Shown here piece by piece: positions 25,129 to 34,532 of a stretch of 64,000 nucleotides of DNA (the stretch's first letter is position 1; each line of letters opens with the position of its first letter). The translations under genes were made by a program, and so were the position numbers. This DNA is from Priestia megaterium (GTDB lineage: Bacteria; Bacillota; Bacilli; Bacillales; Bacillaceae_H), in contig VTEF01000004.1 in assembly GCA_008180335.1 (NCBI GenBank), forward strand, positions 248,850 through 312,849, given 5' to 3'. A model generated the notes under the pieces. It saw only the letters and a list, made by a program, of their open reading frames with translations, made no database searches and had not been told where the DNA came from.

Positions 25129-26079
25129 GTGAAAAAAAGATATCTTGTAATCTCACTCATCATGTTAGCGATCGCCTCGCTATTTATTGGGGTATCTTCT
25201 GTTAATCTAAAGGGGATTTTTCAATTAGATCAAGAACAATTGCAAATTTTATTCGTCAGTCGGTTTCCGCGTCTTATTAGCATCATTATTGCTGGCGTTA
25301 GTTTAAGTGTATGCGGATTAATTATGCAGCAACTGACTCGCAATAAATTTGTGTCGCCTACAACTGCTGGAACAATGGATTCGGCAAGATTGGGTGTATT
25401 AGTGTCACTTATGCTTTTCACATCCGCAAGTCCGATTCAAAAAATGTTAGTTGCATTTGTTTTTGCTTTGCTTGGTACGTTTCTATTTATGAAAATATTA
25501 GACAAAATTAAGGTTAAAGACCGTATTTTCATTCCTCTTGTTGGACTTATGCTTGGGAATGTAATTAGTTCAATTACTACTTTTTTTGCATATAAAAATG
25601 ATCTTATTCAAAGTATTGCATCATGGTTACAAGGTGATTTTTCAACGATTATTTCAGGTCAATATGAATTGATTTACATAAGTATTCCATTAATGATTAT
25701 TGCATATCTCTTTGCTAATAAATTTACGATTGCAGGAATGGGAGGAGAATTTGCAGTGAACCTAGGACTGAATTTTAAACAAGTGGTCAACATTGGGCTC
25801 ATCATTGTTGCTCTCGTATCATCGATCGTGTTACTAACTGTTGGAATGATTCCGTTTCTAGGGTTAATCGTTCCGAATATTGTATCAATTTACACCGGAG
25901 ATAATCTAAAGAAAAGTTTACCGCACGCAGCACTGTTAGGTGCAGTGTTTGTGCTTGCTTGTGATATTTTAGGCCGTATTATCATCTATCCGTACGAAAT
26001 TTCGATTGGATTAATGGTCGGTGTAATCGGTAGCGGAATTTTTCTGTACTTGTTAATGAGGAGAAAGGCGTATGAGTAA
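25129..26079 (+). CDS. fpbN: Petrobactin-type Fe-siderophore ABC permease (YclN/FpbN)
   Basis: FecCD-family membrane permease of 316 residues with about nine helices. The sequence (GLIMQQLTRNKFVSPTTAGT, LVGLMLGNVISS, RIIIYPYEISIGLMVG) is very close to my recollection of B. subtilis YclN, part of the petrobactin importer. GTG 25129, spaced 8-9 bases from AAGGAAGAG, gives MKKRYLVISL, like YclN; the frame is open to a TTG at 25102 with no site. It overlaps the next gene by 8 bases and should be iron-repressed via the Fur box. Confidence 0.88.
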   Translation: MKKRYLVISLIMLAIASLFIGVSSVNLKGIFQLDQEQLQILFVSRFPRLISIIIAGVSLSVCGLIMQQLTRNKFVSPTTAGTMDSARLGVLVSLMLFTSASPIQKMLVAFVFALLGTFLFMKILDKIKVKDRIFIPLVGLMLGNVISSITTFFAYKNDLIQSIASWLQGDFSTIISGQYELIYISIPLMIIAYLFANKFTIAGMGGEFAVNLGLNFKQVVNIGLIIVALVSSIVLLTVGMIPFLGLIVPNIVSIYTGDNLKKSLPHAALLGAVFVLACDILGRIIIYPYEISIGLMVGVIGSGIFLYLLMRRKAYE

Positions 26080-27025
26080 TAAATTTAAATTAATCATTCT
26101 ATCATCATTGTCAATCCTACTTATCCTAATTTTCCTCTTTTACCAAACAAGTGGAAATTGGGCTTACATTCTTCCAGGAAGAATAGTTAAAATTATTGCA
26201 ATTATTTTAACTGGATTTTCGATAGCGGTATCGACGGTAATCTTTCAGACGATTACTAATAATCGTATCCTAACACCAAGTATTTTGGGTCTCGATTCAC
26301 TTTATTTATTGATTCAAACAGTGCTTATCTTCTTACTTGGCTCAATGAATGTAGTTATGCTGAATAAAAACATTAATTTTGGTTTATCGGTTGTTTTGAT
26401 GATTGTTTTTGCAGGTGTATTGTACAAGGTTTTATTTCGAAAAGAAGGAAACAACAACATTTACTTTTTGCTACTTGTTGGATTGATTTTCGGTACCTTT
26501 TTTCAAAGTATCTCGTCTTTCATGCAAGTGCTAATTGATCCTAATGAATTTTTAATTGTGCAAGACCGAATGTTTGCAAGTTTTAATAATATACAAACTG
26601 ATTTACTGGTATTTGCCACAATCGCTATTGTGCTAGTTGTTTTGTATTTATGGAGGTTTTTAAAATACTTAGATGTATTAGCTTTAGGAAGGGAAGAAGC
26701 TATTAATCTAGGTGTGAAATATGACTATGTCGTAAAACGATTATTAATTATTGTGGCTGTTTTTATTTCAATTTCTACTGCGCTTGTTGGACCAATTACA
26801 TTTTTAGGTCTGCTTGTTGTGAACGTGGCATATGAGATGTTTAAAACATATCGGCATTCGTATTTATTAGCAGGATCTGTTTTAGTTAGCATTGTTGCAT
26901 TAGTTGGTGGGTCATTAATTGTAGAGCGTGTGTTTACATTTTCAACAACGCTAAGTGTCATTATTAATTTTATTGGCGGTGCGTACTTTATTTATCTTTT
27001 ATTAAAGGAGAATAAATCATGGTAG
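26072..27025 (+). CDS. fpbO: Petrobactin-type Fe-siderophore ABC permease (YclO/FpbO)
   Basis: Second FecCD permease, 317 residues with roughly nine hydrophobic segments, forming the channel heterodimer with the preceding protein. Typical features are TPSILGLDSLYLLIQT, ALGREEAINLGVKYDYVVKR (the coupling region contacting the ATPase) and GPITFLGLLVVNVAYEMF. The ATG lies inside the upstream gene with GAGGAGAAAGGCGT before it. It ends 7 bases into the ATPase gene. Order and sequence match yclO of the B. subtilis yclNOPQ operon. Confidence 0.88.
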   Translation: MSNKFKLIILSSLSILLILIFLFYQTSGNWAYILPGRIVKIIAIILTGFSIAVSTVIFQTITNNRILTPSILGLDSLYLLIQTVLIFLLGSMNVVMLNKNINFGLSVVLMIVFAGVLYKVLFRKEGNNNIYFLLLVGLIFGTFFQSISSFMQVLIDPNEFLIVQDRMFASFNNIQTDLLVFATIAIVLVVLYLWRFLKYLDVLALGREEAINLGVKYDYVVKRLLIIVAVFISISTALVGPITFLGLLVVNVAYEMFKTYRHSYLLAGSVLVSIVALVGGSLIVERVFTFSTTLSVIINFIGGAYFIYLLLKENKSW

Positions 27026-27780
27026 AAGTGACGAATGTAACAAAAAGATATGGTAGTAAAAAAGTTGTAGACAATGTATCTGTTAACGTTCCAAAAGGCA
27101 AAATTACATCTTTTATTGGGCCGAACGGGGCTGGGAAAAGTACGCTGCTTTCCATGATTAGTCGTATTTTACCAAAAGATGAAGGTTCGATTTTAATAGG
27201 TGGTGAAGATGTAGAACGGTGTAAGAGCAATGAGCTTGCAAAAAAAATCTCGATCTTAAAGCAAACTAATCATATTACGATGCGCTTAACGATTCGAGAG
27301 CTTGTTTCATTTGGGCGTTTTCCGTATTCACAAGGAAAACTAAAAAAAGAGGATTGGGCTTATGTAGAAGAAGCAATCCGCTATATGGAGCTAGAAGATA
27401 TCCAACATAAATACATTGATCAGCTTAGTGGAGGTCAGCGTCAGCGGGCTTACATTGCGATGGTCATTGCTCAAAACACCGAGTACATTTTATTAGATGA
27501 GCCGCTTAACAATTTGGATATGAAACATTCCGTTCAAATTATGAAAGTATTGAGAAGGCTAGTTGATGAACTCGGAAAGACAATTATTATTGTCATCCAT
27601 GATATCAATTTTGCGTCTTGTTATTCCGATTATATCGTAGCACTGAAGAATGGAAAAATTGTAAAAGAAGGTGCTACGCCGGATATGATTACAGAAAATG
27701 TCTTAAAGGATATTTACGATATGCATATTCCTATTCAAACGATTAATGGTCATAAAATCGGCGTATATTTCTCCGCCTAA
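27019..27780 (+). CDS. fpbP: Petrobactin-type Fe-siderophore ABC ATPase (YclP/FpbP)
   Basis: Cytosolic ATP-binding subunit of 253 residues. Walker A is GPNGAGKST (about 34-42), the Q-loop follows ISILKQTN, the signature is LSGGQRQR, Walker B is YILLDEPLNNLD and the switch His is in IVIHDINFA. It powers uptake through the two preceding permeases. TTAAAGGAG lies 8 bases before ATG within fpbO. A 171-base gap with no clear terminator separates it from the binding-protein gene. Confidence 0.92.
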   Translation: MVEVTNVTKRYGSKKVVDNVSVNVPKGKITSFIGPNGAGKSTLLSMISRILPKDEGSILIGGEDVERCKSNELAKKISILKQTNHITMRLTIRELVSFGRFPYSQGKLKKEDWAYVEEAIRYMELEDIQHKYIDQLSGGQRQRAYIAMVIAQNTEYILLDEPLNNLDMKHSVQIMKVLRRLVDELGKTIIIVIHDINFASCYSDYIVALKNGKIVKEGATPDMITENVLKDIYDMHIPIQTINGHKIGVYFSA

Positions 27781-27951
27781 TCTGATTGATGGAAGTTATT
27801 TTACTATGTTAACTAGCGTTAAAACAACTTAGGGCCCTTAACATGAATAGTTGTGAAACGTAAAGGTAGCATTGCTAAAGTAATTAACATATAAAATACA
27901 AGTTGTGCCCGCTAAAGCAGGGTCAAAATACTTTTAGAGGTGAAAGAATTA

Positions 27952-28908
27952 ATGAAGAAGCTATTAACCCTTTTCATTACGGCAATCATTGCAGTCGTTA
28001 TTGCAGCATGCGGCTCAAACAGCGCAAGCAATTCTGCTGAGGAAACAAAATCAGCCAGCACAAAAGAAGAAGAGAAATTAACAATTAAACATAAGCTTGG
28101 AGAAACAGAAGTTCAGCAAAAACCGGAAAAAGTAGTTGTATTTGATTTTGGCGTGTTAGATTCATTAGATAAATTAGGAGTAGATGTAACAGGTGTGCCG
28201 CAAGACAGCATTCCTTCTTATCTTTCAAAATATGAAGATGCAAAATATGAAAACGTTGGTGGATTAAAAGAGCTTAATTTTGAAAAAATAAGCGAAATTA
28301 ACCCTGATTTAATTATCATTTCAGGTCGTCAGGCAGAGCAGTATGAAGAATTTACTAAAATTGCGCCAACGATTTATATGGGTGTCGATACAACAAAATA
28401 CATGGAGTCATTTGAAGAGAATACAGCAACATTAGGTGAAATCTTTGGGAAAGAAACCGAAGTTGAAAAAAAAGTGACTGCAATTGAAAATACAATGCAA
28501 ACAGTCAATGAGAAAGCAAAAGCAACAGGCAAAAACGGATTAATTGTTTTAATAAATGAAGGTAAAGTAAGTGCATACGGTCCAGGTTCTCGCTTTGGTA
28601 TCATTCATGACGAGTTAGGTGTAGAAGCTGCTGATCCAAACATTGAAGTATCAACGCACGGCCAAAGTGTCTCATTTGAATACATTGTTGAAAAAAATCC
28701 TGATTACTTATTTGTCGTAGACCGCAGTGCTGTTGTTGGCGGAGAGTCATCTGCTAAGAAAACACTTGAAAACGACTTAATCAAAAATACAAAAGCGTAT
28801 AAAGAAGGAAATATTGTATACCTTGATCCTAATTACTGGTACTTATCTGGAGGCGGCCTTCTTTCTGTAGCTGAAATGGCAAATGAAATTGAAAAAGCAG
28901 TAAAATAA
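27952..28908 (+). CDS. fpbQ: Petrobactin-type Fe-siderophore-binding lipoprotein (YclQ/FpbQ)
   Basis: Substrate-binding lipoprotein of 318 residues. Signal sequence MKKLLTLFITAIIAVVIAAC ends in lipobox VIAAC. The mature region has the PF01497 fold: VVVFDFGVLDSLDKLGV, EKISEINPDLIIISGR and a long connecting helix around ENTATLGEIFGKETEVEKK. It captures ferric siderophore outside the membrane for the NOP transporter. ATG 27952 follows AGAGGTGAAAGAATTA. In B. subtilis the homologue binds petrobactin and its precursor; no petrobactin biosynthesis genes appear in this window. Confidence 0.9.
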   Translation: MKKLLTLFITAIIAVVIAACGSNSASNSAEETKSASTKEEEKLTIKHKLGETEVQQKPEKVVVFDFGVLDSLDKLGVDVTGVPQDSIPSYLSKYEDAKYENVGGLKELNFEKISEINPDLIIISGRQAEQYEEFTKIAPTIYMGVDTTKYMESFEENTATLGEIFGKETEVEKKVTAIENTMQTVNEKAKATGKNGLIVLINEGKVSAYGPGSRFGIIHDELGVEAADPNIEVSTHGQSVSFEYIVEKNPDYLFVVDRSAVVGGESSAKKTLENDLIKNTKAYKEGNIVYLDPNYWYLSGGGLLSVAEMANEIEKAVK

Positions 28909-28924
28909 TAAATAAGTCTCACTT

Positions 28925-28957
28925 TAACAGGCGTTTTCCATTTGGAAAGCGCCTGTT
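28925..28957 (+). terminator. Hairpin after fpbQ
   Basis: AACAGGCG-TTTTCC and GGAAAGCGCCTGTT form a stable stem but lack a T tract, so termination may be inefficient. Confidence 0.5.
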
Positions 28958-29139
28958 ATGTACAGAAGAGATCAAAAACGTTTTCTTTTCTCGTTGTCAT
29001 AAAGGAAAAGCAGTTACCTTTGAATAGGATTTTTGTGCAGAACTTACTGCCTATTAAAAGTGAACTAAAAACTAAAGTTAAATGAAAGACGATAAAATTG
29101 AAAGTTAAGAGGATAATAGAAGGAGGTAGCTATTAGATG

Positions 29140-29357
29140 TTCTGTTGCTTTTTTCATTCATCAATTAAGCAGTGAAAATATCTAGAAAAAGCAAATGCTT
29201 TTTCTAAAGTGTCCGATGTCAGCAAAGAATTTGCCGCTGAAGTGCAGCGGGTTAATTAACAATTTCCAGCTTCAAACAGCCTTCTCCTGGAAAATATGTT
29301 ACTCTTGCAGGCTCGCATGTGACTGCGGCAAACGAACGAATTATAGTAAATAAATAA
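29140..29357 (+). pseudogene. Possible degraded gene fragment(s)
   Basis: GAAGGAGGTAGCTATTAG precedes an ATG at 29138 whose frame stops after 12 codons. Further along, stop-bounded stretches read LEKANAFSKVSDVSKEFAAE and, in another frame, FKQPSPGKYVTLAGSHVTAA up to a stop near 29357. Composition is gene-like and GC is higher than in flanking intergenic DNA. I do not recognise the parent gene; random open stretches remain possible. Confidence 0.3.
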
Positions 29358-29384
29358 AAGTAAGCGTTTTAAAAAATAAACATC

Positions 29385-29411
29385 TAAACTTTTCCTGTAA
29401 AATGACGATAC
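29385..29411 (+). promoter_or_regulatory. Candidate sigma-D (flagellar/chemotaxis) promoter
   Basis: TAAA at 29385, exactly 15 bases, GACGATAC at 29404. This fits TAAA-N15-GCCGATAT with two mismatches in the -10. Transcription would start about 20-25 bases before the c-di-GMP aptamer. Confidence 0.6.
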
Positions 29412-29439
29412 ATTAATTAGCATGAATTAACTTTCTAAA

Positions 29440-29522
29440 ATAATAAATAGGCAAACTCATTGAAAGGTGGGGACGCAAAGCTTCGGGTCTAAGGCAAGAC
29501 ATTGCTATGACGGCTGGGTTGC
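29440..29522 (+). ncRNA. Cyclic di-GMP-I (GEMM-I) riboswitch
   Basis: Conserved elements occur in order: AGGCAAACTC, the GAAA tetraloop (29462-29465), GGTGGGGACGCAAAGC, GGGTCTAAGGC and GCTATGACGGCTGGGTTGC. These match the GEMM-I consensus, including the ACGCAAAGC tetraloop-receptor side. It lies in the leader of the decarboxylase-receptor operon and upstream of an intrinsic terminator. I did not resolve P1 with confidence. Confidence 0.9.
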
Positions 29523-29552
29523 AGCATATTTCTTCGTTATATGTTTTTTTGC

Positions 29553-29578
29553 AGCCCTTTTATTAAGGGCTTTTTTTA
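29553..29578 (+). terminator. Expression-platform terminator of the c-di-GMP riboswitch
   Basis: AGCCCTT, TTATT loop, AAGGGCT followed by a run of T. The arm TGCAGCCC (29550-29557) can instead pair with GGGTTGCA (29516-29523) at the 3' edge of the aptamer, an antiterminator. Ligand binding would hold GGGTTGC in the aptamer and favour termination, predicting an OFF switch. Confidence 0.82.
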
Positions 29579-29745
29579 ATGCCGTTTTAACAGACGGTAA
29601 GGCCTCATGCAGGTAATCTGCTGCCAGTAAAATCCCGATTGATTCAAGTGGGGACATAGAAGAACTTCGCTGATGAAGTTTCCCTTTATTGAAGCTTATG
29701 AATTTTGGTTAAGTTCTTTTTGCACATAATGCAATAGTTTCTACT

Positions 29746-29775
29746 TTGAACAGGTAAGAAGAACTAGGGTATATT
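29746..29775 (+). promoter_or_regulatory. Possible second, riboswitch-independent promoter
   Basis: TTGAAC at 29746, 18-base spacer, TATATT at 29770, 35 bases before the decarboxylase start and after the riboswitch terminator. The preceding 29579-29745 holds only small stem-loops and no gene. Confidence 0.4.
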
Positions 29776-29809
29776 TTACATTTTTATAGAGTAAATTGGA
29801 GGCGAAAAC

Positions 29810-31459
29810 ATGGATTTAAAAGAAGTACAGCAGCTTTTTCCGAGCGAGGATGGGGATAAGCTTCAACAAGCAACATTTTTAAACTACATAGAGAAGTTAA
29901 TTATGACAATTGATAGTTATAAGGACCCGAATAAATCAACATTGGGGCCTATTCAAGAGAAAAGCAGTGATTTTTATAAAGAGATCATTGAAACTGCACA
30001 TACGCCTAATAATGGGCTTGATATGGAACAGGTTGTAAATGAACTGACAAAACTCGCAAAAGGACATCCATATCATACACGAAACTTTGTTACGAATGTA
30101 CTGCCGATGGCAAGCATTCCTGGAATTATTGGGATCTTGACGACAACTTTATTGAACGGCAACAATTTATGGGATGTATACGGACCTGCAGCAGCAGAAA
30201 CTGAAGTTAAAGTAATCTCGATGATGTCTAAACTAGTTGGTTATGATCACACGAAAAGTTGGGGATATACAACATGGGGAGGACAGGGAGCAGTCTTCAG
30301 CGGGCTTCGTCTTGCGATTGCAAAGCAATTCCCAAAAGCAAAAGAAGAAGGCATTCCGAATAATTTATATTGTTTTGCTTCTGAAACTGCACACTACAGT
30401 TTGTTGAAATCGATAGAAGCAACTGGAATTGGCAGTAATCATTTAATACGTGTTAAAGCGGGCAAAGATCATTCGATGGATATGAATGATTTACAGGCAA
30501 AATTAGAAGAGGTTATTCATAAAGGCGGAATTCCAATTTATATCGTAGCAACAACAGGAACGACGGATAGCTTCGGCATCGATGATATCAAATCTATTAA
30601 GGCAATAACAGCTGAAATGGAGAAAAAGCATAAGTTAAAACCAATTCATATTCATGCTGATTCGGCTCTAGGCGGTTTTTATTGTTTATTCCGCGAATAT
30701 GATTTCAAACAAAATCCGCTTCAGTTCGAAGATGAAGTGTTAGAAGGCTTGAGCAAAATTAATCGAAGAATGCAGCATTTGTATTTAGCAGACAGCCTAT
30801 GCTTCGATTTTCAAAAGCTTGGACAAACGCCTTATTTAACAAGTCTCTTTTTAATAAAAAATGGAGAAGACTTTAGTTTGCTTGACCTTGAAGAGTTTGA
30901 AACACCTTATGTCGGCAATCGAGGGTACGGTAGTTACCATACGGGTTATACATTAGAATGTTCACGTATGGGAAGTTCTATTGCAATTTATGCGGCATTG
31001 CTAGCCTTCGGTGTGACAGGATACCAAAAGATTCTCGCTAATTATGTTCGTGTTAATCTTGCATTTAGAAAAAAGCTGACAGCACGAATTCCTAATATAA
31101 GCATAACGAATAACGAAAATATCGGTCCGATTACGACGTTCCGACTGTACAAAGATGCTGTTCAATGGGAACTTGAGCAGAACGGTAATCTTACTCGTGA
31201 GCAAATCCAACAGACAAATGAGTTAAACTATCAGCTTTTTGAAATACTTGGAGAGCATCGAGAAGATGTTTTCTTTGGAGATACTAAAAAGCAATGTCTA
31301 GTTGATGCGGTTAATACAGATGAACGTGTTCCAATCTATGCTGCAAAATTCTTCTCCATCTCTCCATATACGGAGATTGATCATTTAGATCATATGGTAC
31401 AAGCTATTGAAAATTCTATCCCAAAGGTTGGGAGTGATATAATTGAAGTTTCTATCTAA
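29810..31459 (+). CDS. Group II PLP-dependent decarboxylase
   Basis: A 549-residue fold-type I PLP enzyme of the Glu/Tyr/aromatic amino-acid decarboxylase group. His 195 (SETAHYSL) would stack on PLP, Asp 284 (HADSALGG) would bind the pyridine nitrogen, and Lys 336 ([11 protein letters not shown]) is the Schiff-base residue; [16 protein letters not shown] is the glycine-rich loop. It should release CO2 from an amino acid to give an amine, but the substrate cannot be read. The sequence diverges from GadB and Tdc. GGAGGCGAAAAC precedes ATG. Its last 17 bases overlap the chemoreceptor gene. Confidence 0.85.
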   Translation: MDLKEVQQLFPSEDGDKLQQATFLNYIEKLIMTIDSYKDPNKSTLGPIQEKSSDFYKEIIETAHTPNNGLDMEQVVNELTKLAKGHPYHTRNFVTNVLPMASIPGIIGILTTTLLNGNNLWDVYGPAAAETEVKVISMMSKLVGYDHTKSWGYTTWGGQGAVFSGLRLAIAKQFPKAKEEGIPNNLYCFASETAHYSLLKSIEATGIGSNHLIRVKAGKDHSMDMNDLQAKLEEVIHKGGIPIYIVATTGTTDSFGIDDIKSIKAITAEMEKKHKLKPIHIHADSALGGFYCLFREYDFKQNPLQFEDEVLEGLSKINRRMQHLYLADSLCFDFQKLGQTPYLTSLFLIKNGEDFSLLDLEEFETPYVGNRGYGSYHTGYTLECSRMGSSIAIYAALLAFGVTGYQKILANYVRVNLAFRKKLTARIPNISITNNENIGPITTFRLYKDAVQWELEQNGNLTREQIQQTNELNYQLFEILGEHREDVFFGDTKKQCLVDAVNTDERVPIYAAKFFSISPYTEIDHLDHMVQAIENSIPKVGSDIIEVSI

Positions 31460-33137
31460 TACGAAGAATTCAATTTTATTTAAATATATTTTAAGTTTTG
31501 TTATTCCAATCGCTGTATTTTCAATTATTTTCAGTGTTACTTTATATACTTTTTCAATGAGTATTGTTAATAAGCATGTGGTAGTACAATTTGAAAAAAG
31601 TTTAGGCCTAATCTTAGAAGATGTGATGGAAAATATTGACTCATCTCTTGTTGAAGAGGCAAATAGCGGAAATGGTGAAAAGTACCAAAAATTAGTAAAG
31701 GTTTTAAATAACTCTCAACAAAAACATAACGTAGAGAATGCCTATGTTCTTGCCAAAAAAGATGGTAAAGAGTATATTGTTGCCTTAAGCAATACAGATG
31801 AAAATGGAGCAGAGTATTCTTTTTCCGAAGAAATGAACAAGGCCCTAGAAGGTACTACTGAATTTAGTGATATTTATGAAGATGAATTTGGGATTCATAA
31901 GTCGATTTTTACTCCTATTGAAGGAACAGATATGATTGCAGGAATCGATATGGATGCCTCTTTTATTAAAGAGCTTAAGACGGAGATTCTTATGCTGGCT
32001 CTTATGTTAACGTTAATCTTTGTTGGCTTAGGTATTGTAATAGCTTATGTAATCAGCAAAAGAATAACAAATCCGCTCATGTTAATTCTTCAATATGTAA
32101 AACAGGTGGCAAACGGAGATTTGGCAATTAAAGAAACGAAAGTAAAAGGCACAGATGAAATCGCTCAGCTGGCAGAAGGGATTGAAGGAATGGTTCATGA
32201 CCTTCATACCCTCATAAACCAAATCGACGAAAATGCACAGCAGGTTGCTGCAACTTCAGAAGAATTAACGGCTAGTGTGGAGCAAACAAGTCAGTCTATC
32301 ACTCAAGTTACTGAATCCATGGAAGAAGTGGCAAGCGGAGCAGAAAATCAAGTGGTGAACGTTGAGCAAATGAACAAAGGAGTAGCTGATATATCCAAAG
32401 GGATGCAGCTGGTTACAAATAATGTTAAAGAAGTGACAGTGAATTCAGAAGGAACATCGAACATTGCCGAAAACGGAAATGAAGTTATCGAAGTGGCAGT
32501 TCAAAGGGTGAATACTGCATATCAAACGATTAAGCAAACTTCAGAAGTTGTTCACAGATTAAGTGATCATACGAAGGAAATTGGAGATATTGTGTCTTTA
32601 ATTACTGAAATTACGGACCAAACAAATTTGTTAGCATTAAATGCATCCATTGAAGCTGCAAGAGCGGGAGAGCATGGAAAAGGGTTTGCTGTAGTTGCCG
32701 AAGAAGTTCGCAAATTAGCAGAACAATCTAGAAATGCTGCCAACAAAATTACGAACAGAATTGAAACGATTAAAACTGAATCTTTCAATGCAGTTGAGGC
32801 AATGTCAACGGGATATCATGCATTAAAAGAAGGTGTTTCTACTTTTGAAAATGCAGGAACGGCTTTTAGAGATATTCTGAAGTCTGTTGACGGGGTAAAC
32901 AAGCAGATTTCAGCCGTCAATACTGCAATTGCTGATATGAACAAAGGAGTACAGCAAATTGCTCAGTCAATGGAAGGATTAACAGCCATCTCCACACAAA
33001 CGTCAGGGAATATCCAAAATGTTGCAGCAGCTGCTGAAGAACAGTCAGCTACAATCGAGGAAATTGCTGCATCATCGCACAACCTATCAAAAATGGCTGA
33101 AAACTTATATAATGCTGTTCAGAAATTTAAGCTATAA
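31443..33137 (+). CDS. Methyl-accepting chemotaxis protein
   Basis: A 564-residue membrane chemoreceptor. TM1 is about 12-38, an extracytoplasmic Cache-like sensor about 40-178 (with [20 protein letters not shown]), TM2 about 180-205, a HAMP domain beginning [12 protein letters not shown], then methylation helices and the universally conserved tip [20 protein letters not shown] followed by [20 protein letters not shown] (about 389-425). It would signal through CheW/CheA. TTG 31443 follows GGGAGTGATATAA inside the decarboxylase gene, implying translational coupling. It shares the riboswitch and sigma-D-like promoter. Confidence 0.93.
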   Translation: MKFLSNTKNSILFKYILSFVIPIAVFSIIFSVTLYTFSMSIVNKHVVVQFEKSLGLILEDVMENIDSSLVEEANSGNGEKYQKLVKVLNNSQQKHNVENAYVLAKKDGKEYIVALSNTDENGAEYSFSEEMNKALEGTTEFSDIYEDEFGIHKSIFTPIEGTDMIAGIDMDASFIKELKTEILMLALMLTLIFVGLGIVIAYVISKRITNPLMLILQYVKQVANGDLAIKETKVKGTDEIAQLAEGIEGMVHDLHTLINQIDENAQQVAATSEELTASVEQTSQSITQVTESMEEVASGAENQVVNVEQMNKGVADISKGMQLVTNNVKEVTVNSEGTSNIAENGNEVIEVAVQRVNTAYQTIKQTSEVVHRLSDHTKEIGDIVSLITEITDQTNLLALNASIEAARAGEHGKGFAVVAEEVRKLAEQSRNAANKITNRIETIKTESFNAVEAMSTGYHALKEGVSTFENAGTAFRDILKSVDGVNKQISAVNTAIADMNKGVQQIAQSMEGLTAISTQTSGNIQNVAAAAEEQSATIEEIAASSHNLSKMAENLYNAVQKFKL

Positions 33138-33211
33138 AGATAGTCTAATAGAAGAGCGAAACTAGCGGTGTTCATATTTTCGTTGGAATGAAAAAGAAGG
33201 AAATCTCATAG

Positions 33212-33248
33212 AAAAAGAGTGATTGGTAAAAGCCAGTCACTCTTTTTT
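33212..33248 (+). terminator. Terminator after the chemoreceptor gene
   Basis: AAAGAGTGATTGG, TAAAAG loop, CCAGTCACTCTTTTTT. Confidence 0.88.
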
Positions 33249-33333
33249 ATTACATCATTTTTATAAAAGAGAAAAATAGAAACGTTTCTTTTAAAGAACA
33301 GTCCATATTCTTTTTGAAAACACCTTAAGAAAA

Positions 33334-33762
33334 TTACTGTGGCATTTCTCCATTATCGTAGTTAAATTGCCAATGAATTCCAAACTTATCTGTAATTTGA
33401 CCGTATAGTTTACTCCAAAATGTTTCTTGAAGCTCCATGACTACAGTGCCGTCTTCTCTCAGTTTATTAAAGATAGATGTTATTTCATCCATATTCTTGC
33501 TAACTAATGCAAGGCTTATATTATTTCCTTCAACAAAAGGCATACCAGGAAAAACATCAGAAAACATAACATTGCTTCCATTAATATTAAGTCTTGTGTG
33601 CATGACCAAATCTTTCGCTTCATCTGGTAAGGGATATTCTGGGTTAGGTGGTGCTTCTCCAAAGGTCATAATTTGTGGTGTTTCTGTTCCAAAAACCTTT
33701 GCGTAAAACTCTACTGCTTCACGGCAATTCCCATTAAAATTGATATACACATCAACAGACAT
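33334..33762 (-). CDS. PhnB-like VOC superfamily protein
   Basis: A 142-residue protein of the glyoxalase/VOC fold, PhnB-like group: YINFNGNCREAVEFYAKVFG at the start, LNINGSNVMFSDVFPG in the middle, LQETFWSKLYGQITDKFGIH and WQFNY at the end. Such proteins are usually dimers of unknown substrate. ATG 33762 follows TGGGAGTGAAGCAA on the minus strand; the frame is open 16 codons further upstream with no site. No operon partners. Confidence 0.85.
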   Translation of the reverse strand: MSVDVYINFNGNCREAVEFYAKVFGTETPQIMTFGEAPPNPEYPLPDEAKDLVMHTRLNINGSNVMFSDVFPGMPFVEGNNISLALVSKNMDEITSIFNKLREDGTVVMELQETFWSKLYGQITDKFGIHWQFNYDNGEMPQ

Positions 33763-34135
33763 TTGCTTCACTCCCAGTATTAAAATGTAAAATTTTTCTA
33801 AAACTTTCATTTTATATTATATCATTTAGCTATGTATAATTAAAAACATTATTCAATAAAAAACAGGAAACAGCCGATTCTGCTGAAAGATGTTTTGTAG
33901 TGGGCTTTATTTTATGATTGAGTAAGTTGAACAAAAAATGTATATAAAAAGGAAGATGTCACTTATTGGTATGGATGAGGAGTCAGATAGTCATATTTTT
34001 GGTTGGCTGTCTCAGAAACTGATCTTTCGCATTCATCAATAAAAATGTGAAGAAACGCTTTTTAGAAGACAATACGTAACTCGTATAGATTTTGATTAGA
34101 AAAGCAGCCAGTTACTAAAGTTTTCGGCAAATCAT
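33763..34135. other. Intergenic region, no supportable gene
   Basis: About 370 bases, AT-rich. A 28-codon open frame from ATG 33957 follows AAAAAGGAAG too closely to be convincing. No hairpin or operator was seen before the terminator at 34136. Confidence 0.5.
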
Positions 34136-34173
34136 AAAGAAAGCGAAGCAAATCCATTTGCTTCGCTTTCTTT
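34136..34173 (-). terminator. Terminator after the zinc-ribbon gene
   Basis: AAAGAAAGCGAAGCAAAT mirrored by ATTTGCTTCGCTTTCTTT with a 2-base centre; it overlaps the stop codon on the minus strand. Confidence 0.75.
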
Positions 34174-34423
34174 ATTGGAGACGATTGCTTTCTGCATGTC
34201 GGACAAACATTTGTTCATCTTCTATTAATCCGCATGCAGCACATTGTATACGTCGTTCTGGACCGCGATATGGCGTATGAAAAGCATCAAGTGTGTCATT
34301 TGTGTATTCCGTTACGATTTCGCCAGATCGAGGATCTATTTTGACGGATGTCGCTTTTTGTTCAAGAATATTAAAACGCGTTCGATTCGTCTTGCAGCTT
34401 GGGCATAGATAAGGGCTTGTCAT
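34172..34423 (-). CDS. Small double zinc-ribbon protein
   Basis: An 83-residue protein with CPSCKTNRTRFN near the start and CAACG near residue 63, so two CxxC knuckles able to form one zinc ribbon. Between them IDPRSGEIVTEYTND and PYRGPERRIQ are polar. ATG 34423 has AGGAGGTGTGCGAA before it; an upstream GTG overlaps that site. It diverges from mrfA with a shared 109-base promoter region. The function is unknown. Confidence 0.7.
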   Translation of the reverse strand: MTSPYLCPSCKTNRTRFNILEQKATSVKIDPRSGEIVTEYTNDTLDAFHTPYRGPERRIQCAACGLIEDEQMFVRHAESNRLQ

Positions 34424-34484
34424 TTCGCACACCTCCTAGTTGTTACGATGTCCGTTTTTTTGAAAAACATACAAAAACTAATCG

Positions 34485-34513
34485 TTTCCGAACGAACGTT
34501 TCTTCGTTAAAAT
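34485..34513 (+). promoter_or_regulatory. mrfA promoter region with LexA-like box
   Basis: CGAACGAACGTTTC at 34489-34502 matches the Bacillus SOS box CGAACRNRYGTTYG except for the last base. It overlaps a possible promoter (weak TTTCCG, 17-base spacer, TAAAAT at 34508). That start would leave a very short leader. Confidence 0.55.
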
Positions 34514-34532
34514 AGAAGCAGGTGATGAAAAA

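Noticed and set aside
33957-34043. A 28-codon ORF preceded by AAAAAGGAAG
   Set aside because: The ribosome site is immediately adjacent to the ATG, the product has no pattern, and no promoter or terminator frames it.
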